Under the pieces are notes generated by a model. That model made no database searches. It had not been told where the DNA came from and was given only the letters and a program-made list of their open reading frames with translations. A DNA stretch of 64,000 nucleotides from JACMLD01 sp047602295 (GTDB lineage Bacteria; Bacteroidota; Bacteroidia; Chitinophagales; Chitinophagaceae), in assembly GCA_047602295.1 (NCBI GenBank), contig JASGHP010000001.1:2666001-2730000 (forward strand), read 5' to 3'. Below, in pieces: positions 28,324 to 38,034 of the stretch; within the stretch, counting starts at the first letter, position 1; every line of letters starts with the position of its first letter. Position numbers and translations under genes: made by a program.

Positions 28324-31300
28324 ATGCGAATACCTCTACTGCCATGCCCCCGGATTTGCAGGTCCGGCATTTTTCCAAAAAAATGCTGGTTGCTGGTTGT
28401 ATTAATTATATGCGCTTTACTGCCAAACTTTGTCTTTGCACAAAAACGAAACCTGAAGTTCGATCACCTTGATATAAGCAATGGTCTTTCTCAAAATAAT
28501 GTGCTTTGTGTAATGCAGGATAGCCGCGGATTTATTTGGTTGGGCACCCGCGATGGATTGAACCGGTATGATGGTTATAAGTTCACCCAATACAGGTACG
28601 ATGCAACAGATAATAACAGCATCAGCAATAATTTTATCAATGATATAGCAGAAGATGGCAGTGGCAATTTATGGATAGCCACCAGTGAAGGGCTCAACAA
28701 ATATGATCGTTCTACAGATCGCTTCATTCGCTTTAAAAAAGACAGGGTAAATATAGCCAGTCTGTCCAGCAATCTTGTTTCCTCTCTTGCTATAGACCAC
28801 AATGGCAATACATGGATTGGTACCAATGATGCGGGCCTGAATAAAATGGACGCTGTAACAGGAAAAATTACCCGTTATCCTTTATATGCACCCGAAACAA
28901 AGTTGCAGGATCAAAATGCTGTAATGAGTATTGCTGAAGACTCGCAAAAACAAATATGGGTTGGTACTTTGGGTGGTGGAATTTACGCACTAAATGAAAG
29001 AGGAGCTGTTTTAAAGCATTATCAGAACAACAGAACAGATACTGCATCTATCAGCAGCAATCGTGTCTATAGAATGTTTACAGACAGCAAAGGGCGTTGC
29101 TGGGTAGGAACAGATGGCGGCGGGCTTAACCTCTTTGATGCAAATACAGGAAAGTTTCGACGTTTCAGGCACCAATTGTACAATGCTAATAGTCTTCCGG
29201 TGGATGCTGTATATGCATTGGGCGAAGATATGGAAGGCAATCTTTGGGTAGGTACAGAAAACGGTGGCCTGAGTGTTTTTGATCCAGTAAAAGAAAGCTT
29301 TCACAATTACGCACACGATGAATTGGACAATACTTCTTTAAGCAATAACTCACTTTACACCACCTATCGGGATAATAAAGGAAATATGTGGGTAGGTTCT
29401 TTTGCTGGTGGCGTTAACGTGTACAATAGAGACGGTAACAAGTTTGCGCACTACAAACACAATTCTGAAAGCAGTAGCCTTAGCAATAATAATGTGCTTG
29501 CTATTATGGAAGATTCCAAAAAGAGAATATGGATATCAACCGATGGCGGAGGGCTTGATTTATTTGATTCCTATAAAAAGTCATTTACACACCTTAGGCA
29601 TATCCCCGGCAATAAAAACAGCATTTGTGGTGATTTTGTATTGAATACCTGCGAAGACAGCAAAGGCAATATATGGATTGGCACCTGGGCAGACGGAATA
29701 ACCGTTTATAATCCTGCGAAAAATAGTTTTAAGCATTTTAAAAACGATCCCAACGATTCTACATCTTTGAATGGTAATAATGCCTGGTGCATTTTTGAAG
29801 ACCGCGATAAAAATATATGGATAGGATTGCATGGAGCTGGTCTTGATCTTTATGATCCAAAAACGGAGACATTTTCTCATCACATGCATGACGATAGGCA
29901 GCCCGGCAGTATTGCCAGTAATATTATTCACATGATTATCCAGGACAAGAGTGGTTACCTGTGGATAGCTACAGACCAGGGTGGGCTTAACCGTTATGAT
30001 GCAAGAAGCAACCGCTTTACAGCTTTTCTGCACGATGATAAAGCAAATAGCATCAGTGATAACAGTTTATTATCTCTATACAAAGACAGTAAAGACAATC
30101 TTTGGATAAGTACTGCCAATGGACTTAATTATTTTGATACAAGAACTCATTGGTTTACCAATTACTCCACTGCAGATGGGCTTCCCAATAACCTGATCTT
30201 TGGTATGTTGGAAGACGATAAAAGCAATTTATGGATAAGTACCAATACAGGTATTTGCCGGATGAATTTGAAAACGAAAGCCTGCAAAAATTTCGGCACA
30301 GCAGATGGGTTGCAATCCAATGAATTTAAAGATCATTCTTTTTGCAAAGCAAGCAACGGTGCTTTTTATTTTGGAGGCATCAATGGCTTTAATGAATTTT
30401 TTCCCGACAAAATAAAAGAGAACAATTTTGATCCGGCGCTGGTGATTACCGGTTTCCAAATCTTCAACAAAAATGTTTTACCGGCCGACAGCAGCCATCC
30501 TTCAGTTTTACAAAAAGTAATTACAGAAACAGATCGCATAGAATTGCCTTATGCCAGCTCTGTTATTTCATTTGAATTTGCTTCGCTGAATTATACTGCC
30601 GAAGAGAAAAAGAAATATGCTTACAAGCTGGAAGGATTTGATAAAACCTGGAATGAACTGGGCACAGAGCGAAAAGCAACTTATACAAAATTAGATCCCG
30701 GCACCTATATTTTTAAAGTAAAAGGATTAAACAACCAGGGTGAATGGTCAAACCGCATACGCGAGATAACCCTTGTTATTGTTCCGCCATTCTGGCTTAC
30801 ATGGTGGTTTAAAGGCGGCATTGTTTTTCTTATAATTGGCGGTGCTATTAGTTTTTATCGTGTGCGCATGAATAGTGTAAAAGCACAGAAAAGAAAACTG
30901 GAAAGAGAAGTAGGTGAAAGAACAGCACAGTTGCAACAATCAATGCTGGAAGAGAAAAAATCTCGCAATGAAGCAGAAGCTGCTAACAAAGCGAAAAGTG
31001 TTTTCCTCGCTACTATGAGCCATGAAATTCGCACGCCCATGAACGGCATCATTGGGATGTCTTCACTGCTTTCAAAAACAACACTAACAACAGAGCAGGC
31101 CAACTATACAGAAACCATCCAGAGTTGTGGAGAAAACCTGCTGGCAGTTATCAATGATATACTGGATTTCTCCAAAATAGAATCCGGTAAAATGGAATTG
31201 GAAGAAAATGATTTTCATTTGCGCACCTGCGTAGAAGAAGTGCTGGATGTATTTGCCAGCAAAGCGGCACAGTCAGGACTTGATCTTATTTATCAAATTG

Positions 31301-32514
31301 ATGATGCGCTGCCAGAACAAATAGTAGGGGATGCTACCCGCTTGCGACAGGTACTGATTAACCTTGTTAGTAACGCTGTTAAGTTTACCCACCAGGGAGA
31401 AGTGTTTGTTCATGTCCGCCAGGAGGCATCAAAAGACAATGGAGCATTGCAACTGCGTTTTGAAGTAAGAGATTCCGGCATTGGTATACCTGCAGACAAA
31501 CTGGAAAGACTTTTCAAAGCATTTTCACAAGTTGATTCTTCAACAACACGCAAATACGGAGGAAGCGGGTTAGGGCTGGTAATTGCTGAAAAACTGATTG
31601 GCCTGATGGGTGGCAGTATTGAAGTAAGCAGTACAGCTGGTAAAGGTTCTGTATTTAGTTTTACTATGCAAACCAGGGCTGGTAATAAGCCGGAAAAAAT
31701 ATATGCGCAAACCGGAATAGACCAATTGGAAGGAAAGCGCATACTGGTTGTAGATGATAATAATACCAATCGCACCATATTGCAGGCACAACTGAAACAA
31801 TGGAAAATGATACCCGTGTTGGCATCCAATGGCAGGGAAGCGCTGAATATTCTTTCACAAAATGATCGGGTTGATCTTGTGTTGAGTGATATGCATATGC
31901 CCGGCATGGACGGGCTGGAACTGGCTGGCAAAATAAAAGCAAACTATAGCGCTATTCCTATAATGTTGCTGAGTTCATTGGGATATGATCTTGATAAAAA
32001 AGAGTCAGCGCTTTTCAGTTCTGTTTTAACCAAGCCCGTTCGGCAAAATCTTTTGTGTACACACCTGCTAAATAATTTTAGAATTGAAGTGATGCCTGTA
32101 GCCAATCAAAAAGATAAAGAAACTTCTTTGCCGGAAAACTTGTCTGAACGTTTTCCTTTGCGCATACTCATTGCAGAAGACAATCCCATCAACCAGCAAC
32201 TGGCACTTATCGTGCTTAATAAAATGGGATATGATCCGGAGATTGCAGAGAACGGTAAAGAGGCAGTAGACAAACTGGAAGCAACAGATTATGATGTAAT
32301 ACTGATGGATGTGCAGATGCCGGAGATGGATGGCCTTGAAGCTACCCGCAGCATCCGCAATGCCGGAAAAAAACAACCTATCATAATCGCCATGACAGCC
32401 AATGCCATGTATGAAGACAGGGAGAATTGCATCAACGCCGGTATGGATGATTATATAGCCAAACCTTTTAAACCACATGAAATAGCGGTGATGATTGAAA
32501 AGTGGGCTTCTTAA
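28324..32514 (+). CDS. Hybrid sensor histidine kinase with beta-propeller sensor and two receiver domains, 1396 aa
   Basis: Signal peptide ending about residue 40 (LPNFVFAQ), then two regulator propellers (about 45-690; blades marked by DSRGFIWLGTRDGLNRYDG-type repeats), a Y_Y_Y domain (about 735-810) and a transmembrane helix near 825-848. Next come HisKA with MSHEIRTPMNGIIGMS (His about 900), HATPase, and two receiver domains (VDDNNTNR...SDMHMPGMDG; AEDNPINQ...MDVQMPEMDG). The periplasmic half is that of the polysaccharide-sensing HTCS family, but the AraC output domain of HTCS is absent, so the signal must leave through another protein. The frame also contains GTG 28321; a terminator-like hairpin at 28344-28374 overlaps the first codons and leaves the true start open. 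Confidence 0.9.
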   Translation: MRIPLLPCPRICRSGIFPKKCWLLVVLIICALLPNFVFAQKRNLKFDHLDISNGLSQNNVLCVMQDSRGFIWLGTRDGLNRYDGYKFTQYRYDATDNNSISNNFINDIAEDGSGNLWIATSEGLNKYDRSTDRFIRFKKDRVNIASLSSNLVSSLAIDHNGNTWIGTNDAGLNKMDAVTGKITRYPLYAPETKLQDQNAVMSIAEDSQKQIWVGTLGGGIYALNERGAVLKHYQNNRTDTASISSNRVYRMFTDSKGRCWVGTDGGGLNLFDANTGKFRRFRHQLYNANSLPVDAVYALGEDMEGNLWVGTENGGLSVFDPVKESFHNYAHDELDNTSLSNNSLYTTYRDNKGNMWVGSFAGGVNVYNRDGNKFAHYKHNSESSSLSNNNVLAIMEDSKKRIWISTDGGGLDLFDSYKKSFTHLRHIPGNKNSICGDFVLNTCEDSKGNIWIGTWADGITVYNPAKNSFKHFKNDPNDSTSLNGNNAWCIFEDRDKNIWIGLHGAGLDLYDPKTETFSHHMHDDRQPGSIASNIIHMIIQDKSGYLWIATDQGGLNRYDARSNRFTAFLHDDKANSISDNSLLSLYKDSKDNLWISTANGLNYFDTRTHWFTNYSTADGLPNNLIFGMLEDDKSNLWISTNTGICRMNLKTKACKNFGTADGLQSNEFKDHSFCKASNGAFYFGGINGFNEFFPDKIKENNFDPALVITGFQIFNKNVLPADSSHPSVLQKVITETDRIELPYASSVISFEFASLNYTAEEKKKYAYKLEGFDKTWNELGTERKATYTKLDPGTYIFKVKGLNNQGEWSNRIREITLVIVPPFWLTWWFKGGIVFLIIGGAISFYRVRMNSVKAQKRKLEREVGERTAQLQQSMLEEKKSRNEAEAANKAKSVFLATMSHEIRTPMNGIIGMSSLLSKTTLTTEQANYTETIQSCGENLLAVINDILDFSKIESGKMELEENDFHLRTCVEEVLDVFASKAAQSGLDLIYQIDDALPEQIVGDATRLRQVLINLVSNAVKFTHQGEVFVHVRQEASKDNGALQLRFEVRDSGIGIPADKLERLFKAFSQVDSSTTRKYGGSGLGLVIAEKLIGLMGGSIEVSSTAGKGSVFSFTMQTRAGNKPEKIYAQTGIDQLEGKRILVVDDNNTNRTILQAQLKQWKMIPVLASNGREALNILSQNDRVDLVLSDMHMPGMDGLELAGKIKANYSAIPIMLLSSLGYDLDKKESALFSSVLTKPVRQNLLCTHLLNNFRIEVMPVANQKDKETSLPENLSERFPLRILIAEDNPINQQLALIVLNKMGYDPEIAENGKEAVDKLEATDYDVILMDVQMPEMDGLEATRSIRNAGKKQPIIIAMTANAMYEDRENCINAGMDDYIAKPFKPHEIAVMIEKWAS

Positions 32515-32596
32515 TTTGCAATAAAGTAATGTCCGGTTGAAAGCCCATCGCGTGCCCTGCGCCATTAATGCTTTATATTTACAGTAAAGCCCCGGC

Positions 32597-34276
32597 ATGC
32601 TATCCCCAAAAAAATTGTTTGTACTATTATTTGTTCTGCTTAGCAGTTTATCTCTCTTTGCACAATCACTGCCAGATTCTGTTACAGCAAAGATTGACAA
32701 GTATTTTGCTTTCTGGAACAATGCCAACAGTCCCGGTTTTGCAATTGGTATTGTAAAAGGCGACTCGCTTATTTATGCAAAAGGCTATGGTATGGCCAAT
32801 CTTGAATACAATGTGCCCATAACGCCCGCCACTATTTTTCATATGGCATCCATCTCTAAACAGTTTACTGCTTATAGTATTGTATTGCTGGCTGCACAGG
32901 GTAAACTAAAGTTAGATGATGATATACGCAAATACCTGCCCTGGTTTCCAGATCTGCATGAAACAATTACCATACGGCATTTGCTTTCGCATACCAGCGG
33001 CATTCGTGATCAGTGGCAACTGCTGGCTATTGCGGGTACAAGGATTGACGATGTAATTACACAGGAACAAATTGTAAAAATAATCAGCCAGCAGCAGGCA
33101 CTTAATTTTAAACCGGGGAGTGCTTATACCTATTCCAACAGCGGGTTTACGCTTTTAGCAGAAATTGTAAAAGCTGTTACGGGGCAGACTTTGCGAACTT
33201 TTACAGATTCGGCCATTTTTAAGCCCCTAGGTATGAAAAGCACACATTTTCATGATGATTATACCGAGATAGTAAAAGATCGTGCTTATTCTTACCAGCG
33301 TGAAAAGCTTACAAAATTTTCCAACAGCATTTTATCGTATTCCAATGCAGGTGCAACAAGTCTTTTTACCAATACAAATGATCTTGCCAAATGGGTGAGC
33401 AATTTTTATCGCCCGGTAGTGGGTAATGCAGATCTTATTAAGCAATTAACAACACCCGCTACACTAAACAATGGTGCTACACTCACTTATGCACTGGGCA
33501 TTACTTCTGATACTTACAAAGGCTGGCGACAGTTTTCGCACGGCGGAGCAGATGCTGGTTTCAGAACGTATATAACGGTGTTCCCCGATCTGAAAATGGG
33601 TTTTATTGTTTTCAGCAATGTTGGAGATGCCAATACAAGCCAGAAAGCTTATCAACTGGCAGATATTTTTATTAAGGATACCAGTGGAAAATCAACACCA
33701 GCTCCAATTGCAATTGACAGCAGCCGTGCATGGATAAAAGATACTGCAGTAGCGGCTATCATTATGGGCAATTATATTTCAGAAGACGGATCTCAATTTA
33801 AATTTGTGTTGCGCAATCGTGTATTGACGTGGGATAGGGGAGGTCGTTCGGATGTATTATATCCCGGTCCTGCGGATAGCTTCACCGTTGCCAAATCGCC
33901 GGAAGTAAAATTTGTATTTAATACCACAAACAAAAAAGATATTCGTGTAGATGAATACTGGCCGGGCAATCACCGGTTATTGGTGAAATATGCTGCTGAC
34001 AGTTTATCCGTTGCTGCATTGCATGCTTATGAAGGCGATTATTATTGCCCGGAGCTTGGCTGCACTTATACCATTCAGTTAAAAGATCAAAGGCTGGTAA
34101 TGACAAACCGCAAGTATGATGACAGTTTCTTGAAATTAGTAGGGCCCGATCATCTTTATAGCGATTACTGGTGGATGCAACACCTGTTTATAACCCGCAA
34201 TGCCCGCCATGTAATTACCGGCTTCGAAGTGAATGACGGAAGGGTAATGCATTTGCGATTTAATAAGGTGAAATAG
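32597..34276 (+). CDS. Serine hydrolase of the class C beta-lactamase family, exported, 559 aa
   Basis: Signal peptide 1-22 (LSLFAQS). The catalytic domain (about 30-360) has SxxK at Ser85-Lys88 (ASISKQF), the YxN motif in YTYSNSGFTLL (about 179-181) and the third motif HGG in SHGGADAGF. The C-terminal 180 residues form an extra beta-rich domain as in many Bacteroidota esterase/peptidase relatives. The family includes D-aminopeptidases, esterases and penicillin-binding proteins; beta-lactam cleavage is possible but cannot be inferred. The upstream gap to the kinase is 82 bp, so co-transcription is possible. Confidence 0.9.
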   Translation: MLSPKKLFVLLFVLLSSLSLFAQSLPDSVTAKIDKYFAFWNNANSPGFAIGIVKGDSLIYAKGYGMANLEYNVPITPATIFHMASISKQFTAYSIVLLAAQGKLKLDDDIRKYLPWFPDLHETITIRHLLSHTSGIRDQWQLLAIAGTRIDDVITQEQIVKIISQQQALNFKPGSAYTYSNSGFTLLAEIVKAVTGQTLRTFTDSAIFKPLGMKSTHFHDDYTEIVKDRAYSYQREKLTKFSNSILSYSNAGATSLFTNTNDLAKWVSNFYRPVVGNADLIKQLTTPATLNNGATLTYALGITSDTYKGWRQFSHGGADAGFRTYITVFPDLKMGFIVFSNVGDANTSQKAYQLADIFIKDTSGKSTPAPIAIDSSRAWIKDTAVAAIIMGNYISEDGSQFKFVLRNRVLTWDRGGRSDVLYPGPADSFTVAKSPEVKFVFNTTNKKDIRVDEYWPGNHRLLVKYAADSLSVAALHAYEGDYYCPELGCTYTIQLKDQRLVMTNRKYDDSFLKLVGPDHLYSDYWWMQHLFITRNARHVITGFEVNDGRVMHLRFNKVK

Positions 34277-34702
34277 AAGTTATAAAATTCGATTAACTGT
34301 ATTTAATTAAATAAAATACTTCCCGTTCGATTTGTCATGCCGACGATAGGAGGCATCTGCGGGCAAAGAATTGCTTTTAATGGGGCATGCAGTTCCCTCC
34401 TAAGGTCGGGATGACATTAATTGGTCTATCGTTATATAGAATTGTTTGAGGAGTGATTGTTTTATTTAATGATACTGATGCAATATCTCTTATTCGATTA
34501 CTCTTCTCTTATTGTAATAAATACTCCCGTTCGATTTGTCATGCCGACGATAGGAGGCATCTGCGGGCGAAGAATGTTGTGCTTCGCTTTTTTTTGTACT
34601 GTGCTTAAGATTTTCAATATCGATTGTTTCTTACAAACAATAAGCGTACTCAAAGAGTAAACAATCACTCTTTAAGTACGCTGTGAAAATTTGAACACTT
34701 TT
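34277..34702. other. Long convergent junction holding a composite repeat
   Basis: The whole gap between the serine hydrolase and SDR stops is taken up by one copy of the ~250-bp element (see 34325-34574) plus AT-rich flanks. The open frame at 34457-34660 runs through the repeat and is not a gene. Confidence 0.6.
34325..34574. repeat. Composite ~250-bp dispersed element, copy A
   Basis: Flanked by two direct copies of a ~45-bp unit (GTTCGATTTGTCATGCCGAC..., starting 34325 and 34529). The first unit is followed by a near-complementary arm (GCAGTTCCCTCCTAAGGTC...GATGAC, about 34390-34416), giving a long imperfect hairpin, then a unique AT-rich part with GGTCTATCGTTATATA. It is alike throughout to copy B at 54310. 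Confidence 0.75.
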
Positions 34703-35452
34703 TTACAAATCCCTCAAACCGCCATCTATTAAAATTTCAGACCCCAACATAAAAGCAGATTCATTAGAAGCTAAATAAACTGCACCGCTTGCAATTTCAT
34801 CCGCAGCGCCTATCCTTTTCAGAGGTGTAAAGCCGCCCATTGCCGCTGCCATTGCTGCAGCTTCATCAGCGGTATTGGTAACAGTACCAAAAACGGGCGT
34901 ATCAACTGGACCGGGTGATATTGTGTTCACCCTTATTTTTCTGTCAAGCAATTCTGCCGAAAAACTGCGAGCCAATGAACGTACCGCTGCTTTTGTTGCC
35001 GAGTAGGCTGCATGGTTGGGAATGCCTTTTCCATTTACAGTAGATGATATTAATATCACGGAAGCTCCGTCATTTAATACGGGCAATGCTTTTTGAACAG
35101 AAAAAAATGCTCCCTTAAAATTGATGTCGCTTACTTTATCAAACATCGCTTCTGTAAAATCTGCTAATGGTGCAATGATATAAACGCCGGCATTAACAAC
35201 CAGGATATCAAATTTCCCAAGCCTGGTTGCTACTTCTTTGTAAATACGCTCAAGATCATTTACGTTAGAAACATCACCCTGGATAGCAATGCCAGCATTG
35301 CCCAGTTCTTTAACAGCATTATCCAATGTTTTTTGGCTGCGACCTGTTATAGCAACTTTTGCGCCTTCTGCCACGAATTTTTTGGCGGTGGCCAAACCAA
35401 TGCCGCTACCACCCCCGGTAATAACAGCAACTTTGTCTTTTAATTTTTGCAT
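34703..35452 (-). CDS. Short-chain dehydrogenase/reductase, 249 aa
   Basis: Classical SDR: cofactor motif TGGGSGIG (residues 12-19), NAG at 87-89, catalytic Ser136/137, Tyr150 and Lys154 (YSATK), and the ISPGPVDTPVFG segment. Arg38 (GRSQ) favours NADP(H). It closely matches the 'glucose 1-dehydrogenase-like' SDRs that oxidise or reduce small alcohols or ketones; the substrate is unknown. It lies 104 bp downstream of the Crp-type regulator on the same strand, a common pairing in which the regulator controls the oxidoreductase. Confidence 0.92.
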   Translation of the reverse strand: MQKLKDKVAVITGGGSGIGLATAKKFVAEGAKVAITGRSQKTLDNAVKELGNAGIAIQGDVSNVNDLERIYKEVATRLGKFDILVVNAGVYIIAPLADFTEAMFDKVSDINFKGAFFSVQKALPVLNDGASVILISSTVNGKGIPNHAAYSATKAAVRSLARSFSAELLDRKIRVNTISPGPVDTPVFGTVTNTADEAAAMAAAMGGFTPLKRIGAADEIASGAVYLASNESAFMLGSEILIDGGLRDL

Positions 35453-35556
35453 CTTGTTTATGATTTATGCAAACGGCTTTTCCGATTGCAATGCAAAGCA
35501 CAAACATTTTGCCTTGGAGAAAAATGATGTAGTTTAGGAAATACTGTTGATGTAGT

Positions 35557-36141
35557 TCAACTTTTTTTGGAAACCTTTTTATTTCTTATTCGCGAAAGAA
35601 ACTCGGTTGTCATTCCTAAATAAGACGCCAGCGCATATTGAGGCACACGTTGCACAATTTGAGGGTATTTCATTGCGAAGTTTTCATATCGTTCTTCTGC
35701 AGATAGTGTTAAGTTTGAAATTATTCTTCTTTGTTGCGCAGCCAGTCCACGCTCTGCTATAATTCTGAAAAATGTTTCAAACTTATGATTTGATTTTTTC
35801 AAATCCTGTTCTTTTTCATAATCAATTTGTAAAATGGTAGTGTCTTCCAAAGCAACCACAAACATGGTAGCAGGTTGCTGAAAAATATAACTGTTGTAAT
35901 CTGTAACCCACCAATCTTCTATAGCAAAAGTAATCGTGTGGTTTTGCCCGTCATCTGCCACCACATAGGCCATTAGTGCTCCTTTTAAAACGTAATGCCT
36001 GTGCCTGGCAGTAAAATTTGGCTGAACAATGAATTGCTTTTTTTTAATTTTTACTTCTTTAAATGCATCACTGAACTGTCCCGTCTCTTCTTCAGACAGG
36101 CTCACAAACTTATTTATGTATACAATTATTTTGTTTGTCAT
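35557..36141 (-). CDS. Crp/Fnr-family transcriptional regulator, 194 aa
   Basis: Cyclic-nucleotide-binding fold (about 10-125, with HYVLKGALMAYVVADDGQNHTITFAIEDWW) and a C-terminal helix-turn-helix (VPQYALASYLGMTTEFLSRIRNKK). The cNMP-binding Arg-Ser signature is not evident and there are no Fe-S cysteines, so it is not a classical Crp or Fnr; many Bacteroidota paralogues look like this and their effectors are unknown. The neighbouring SDR gene downstream is the likeliest target. Confidence 0.9.
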   Translation of the reverse strand: MTNKIIVYINKFVSLSEEETGQFSDAFKEVKIKKKQFIVQPNFTARHRHYVLKGALMAYVVADDGQNHTITFAIEDWWVTDYNSYIFQQPATMFVVALEDTTILQIDYEKEQDLKKSNHKFETFFRIIAERGLAAQQRRIISNLTLSAEERYENFAMKYPQIVQRVPQYALASYLGMTTEFLSRIRNKKVSKKS

Positions 36142-36235
36142 TAATTGATTACAAAGTTATGAAAACTGATTTTGAAACTTACACAGATATCTTTAAAGAG
36201 ATAATGCCTCCCATCGGGTCTTTGCCAAAACAATA

Positions 36236-36652
36236 TTAATTATTTGTCGCAAATTTATCCTTTAACGCTGATGTTACTTTTTTTGCTTTCACTACCCCAA
36301 TTAAAAAAATTATCTGTCCCAACGCAAACAAGAAGTAAAGAGCAATTAGTACAACTCTTGCTACATAGTAATTCTCAGAGTAAGGAATGGCATTCGTTGG
36401 GAAGGCAAATAATGATAAGATAGTATGCAGCAAAAAAATCCTATGCCGAACTACCTTTTCATTTCGCTCTAATATATAGTAAATCAAAGCAGCTATTCCA
36501 ATCCAGATAAAAAGAGATAGAGCTAAGAAAAACGATGGGGGATAAATTATTGTGTGCCAACCCGGGGCGACAGAAATAGCCGCCTCTTGAGAAAGATAAG
36601 ACAGCATTGCAATCAAAAAAATAACCAGAAATACAAAAGAGTATTTGACCAT
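36236..36652 (-). CDS. Integral membrane protein, 138 aa
   Basis: Four hydrophobic stretches (about 4-20, 37-60, 70-88 and 98-125) and a short charged tail (KAKKVTSALKDKF). No family recognised. It is the first of a run of small, AT-rich, minus-strand genes that ends at 40804. Confidence 0.65.
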   Translation of the reverse strand: MVKYSFVFLVIFLIAMLSYLSQEAAISVAPGWHTIIYPPSFFLALSLFIWIGIAALIYYILERNEKVVRHRIFLLHTILSLFAFPTNAIPYSENYYVARVVLIALYFLFALGQIIFLIGVVKAKKVTSALKDKFATNN

Positions 36653-36746
36653 AAGTTTTCAGTTAACATAACTAAACAATAAGTACAAGTAAGCTATGCT
36701 CATAACTTGACGGTATAGTTGTGCAAATGAGGAGGTAATTTAATTG

Positions 36747-37256
36747 TCAACTTTCCCATGTTATATGATCTAAATCGCCATTCTCTTTTGTCTTAACTAC
36801 TAAAAGTTGGTTGCAAGGTTCTCCGTCAATTTCTATGGAGTAGTCAAAAACACCGTAATAGTCTGCACCATACTTTCCGTCGGGATAAAGCCCAACTCTA
36901 ATCAGTATTAGTTTATCTAAAAGTTGTTCTTCTTTTGACTTTTCTTCATTGGTATAGTCAATAATTTCACCTAATTCTTTTTCGTCAAGTTCGTCAAGGT
37001 AAAAATTTATATAGTCTGCCGCTTCTCCTCCATCGGCGAAGTTCTCGTTAATTGATGATTTGTTCTGAATTTCAAATGCAGAAATCCTATCAAGAAAGAT
37101 TCTAAGATTGTTTGCTTGAGCTTCTGAGATACTCTTATTTTCAAAATTCAAATCAAGCCGAAGAACATTTTCGTTAAATGAAGCTTCGGCAGTATAGTGT
37201 TCTTCTAATTTATTAAAGGCAATCTGTCCAAAATATGGTAAGTCGATGCTAGTCAT
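36747..37256 (-). CDS. DUF2004 family protein, 169 aa
   Basis: Starts MTSIDLPYFGQIAFNKLEEHY, followed by acidic segments (FYLDELDEKELGEIID) and the C-terminal GKYGADYYGVFDYSIEIDGEPCNQLLVVK, the pattern I know from DUF2004. It is a soluble acidic protein without signal or catalytic motif. Proteins of this sort are often found in strings of small genes near polymorphic toxins and have been suspected as immunity proteins; here no toxin gene is visible, so that role is inference only. Confidence 0.75.
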   Translation of the reverse strand: MTSIDLPYFGQIAFNKLEEHYTAEASFNENVLRLDLNFENKSISEAQANNLRIFLDRISAFEIQNKSSINENFADGGEAADYINFYLDELDEKELGEIIDYTNEEKSKEEQLLDKLILIRVGLYPDGKYGADYYGVFDYSIEIDGEPCNQLLVVKTKENGDLDHITWES

Positions 37257-37325
37257 TTTTGTTTATCGTTTAATTAATCCTTAAAAATCCCCTTGCACTG
37301 GCGCTGTGTGCAGAGAATATATTAT

Positions 37326-37619
37326 TCAAAATTGTTCTTCAACGTTTGCTAAAATTTCGCAGTCGCAATAACCGCCATGTTTTGTCAACCAATTTAAAAT
37401 TTCATCTGCATTTTCAATATTGGATTGGGATAGGAATAGTTTAGTCAAAGTATTAGTATCATCGCAACCTTTGTCATTTAAGTGAGTATCCAGGTAATCA
37501 AATAGATTTTTGAATTTATCTCTGCTCATTGGAATGCTGTTTTCAAATTCCTGATCAGCCCTTCTTTTAAGGTTTTCTGTAATTTGCTTTCGCCTTTCTT
37601 TTTCATTTTTGTCTGGCAT
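37326..37619 (-). CDS. DUF2695 family protein, 97 aa
   Basis: The pattern MPDKNEKERRKQI, SIPMSRDKFKNLFDYLDTHL, KGCDDTNTLTKLFL and the closing HGGYCDCEILANVEE is characteristic of DUF2695. The conserved Cys residues (KGCDD, GYCDCE) may bind metal. Cytoplasmic, function unknown. It lies 69 bp upstream of the DUF2004 gene on the same strand. Confidence 0.85.
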   Translation of the reverse strand: MPDKNEKERRKQITENLKRRADQEFENSIPMSRDKFKNLFDYLDTHLNDKGCDDTNTLTKLFLSQSNIENADEILNWLTKHGGYCDCEILANVEEQF

Positions 37620-37678
37620 TGTTCAAAGTTTTAAAAATGCATTTTTACTTATCAAACGTTTAAAGACCTTGTATACAT

Positions 37679-37984
37679 TTAATGTGGTGTCTTTGCAAAC
37701 AAGGAAAAAATATAAATGCCTGCTGAAAAAAGAAGTAAGCCGGAAAATATTAAAACTCTTATATAGAGTTTGTTCCGAAACCGGGTTGAAATAGATGCAA
37801 TTAAGCTTCCAAGAAAAATAGCGGTGACAACATATAAGAGTATTTCTGTCACCTTGCTTACAACAAAGTATGTGTCATGAATATGAAAATCGTCTTTCCC
37901 GGTTTTAAATACAGACCCAGAAAGAATAAAAACAACTGTTATTGCGCCAATAAGCTTTAGAAGTGATTGTGCTTCTTTGTTCAT
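37679..37984 (-). CDS. Small membrane protein with an HDTYFVV motif, 101 aa
   Basis: Three hydrophobic helices (about 8-26, 43-65 and 76-97) with a short periplasmic stretch KDDFHIHDTYFVVSKV between the first two. HDTYFVV resembles the conserved segment of cytochrome oxidase subunit I, but the protein is far too short to be an oxidase and lacks the other haem ligands. Function unknown. Confidence 0.7.
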   Translation of the reverse strand: MNKEAQSLLKLIGAITVVFILSGSVFKTGKDDFHIHDTYFVVSKVTEILLYVVTAIFLGSLIASISTRFRNKLYIRVLIFSGLLLFSAGIYIFSLFAKTPH

Positions 37985-38034
37985 TTAAAACAATTATTAA
38001 TCCACTTTAATCAAAAAAATTATTTCTTCCACGC

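Noticed and set aside
34457..34660. 67-aa open frame
   Set aside because: Lies in the composite repeat; the same peptide piece appears in the copy at 54.5 kb because of shared repeat DNA.
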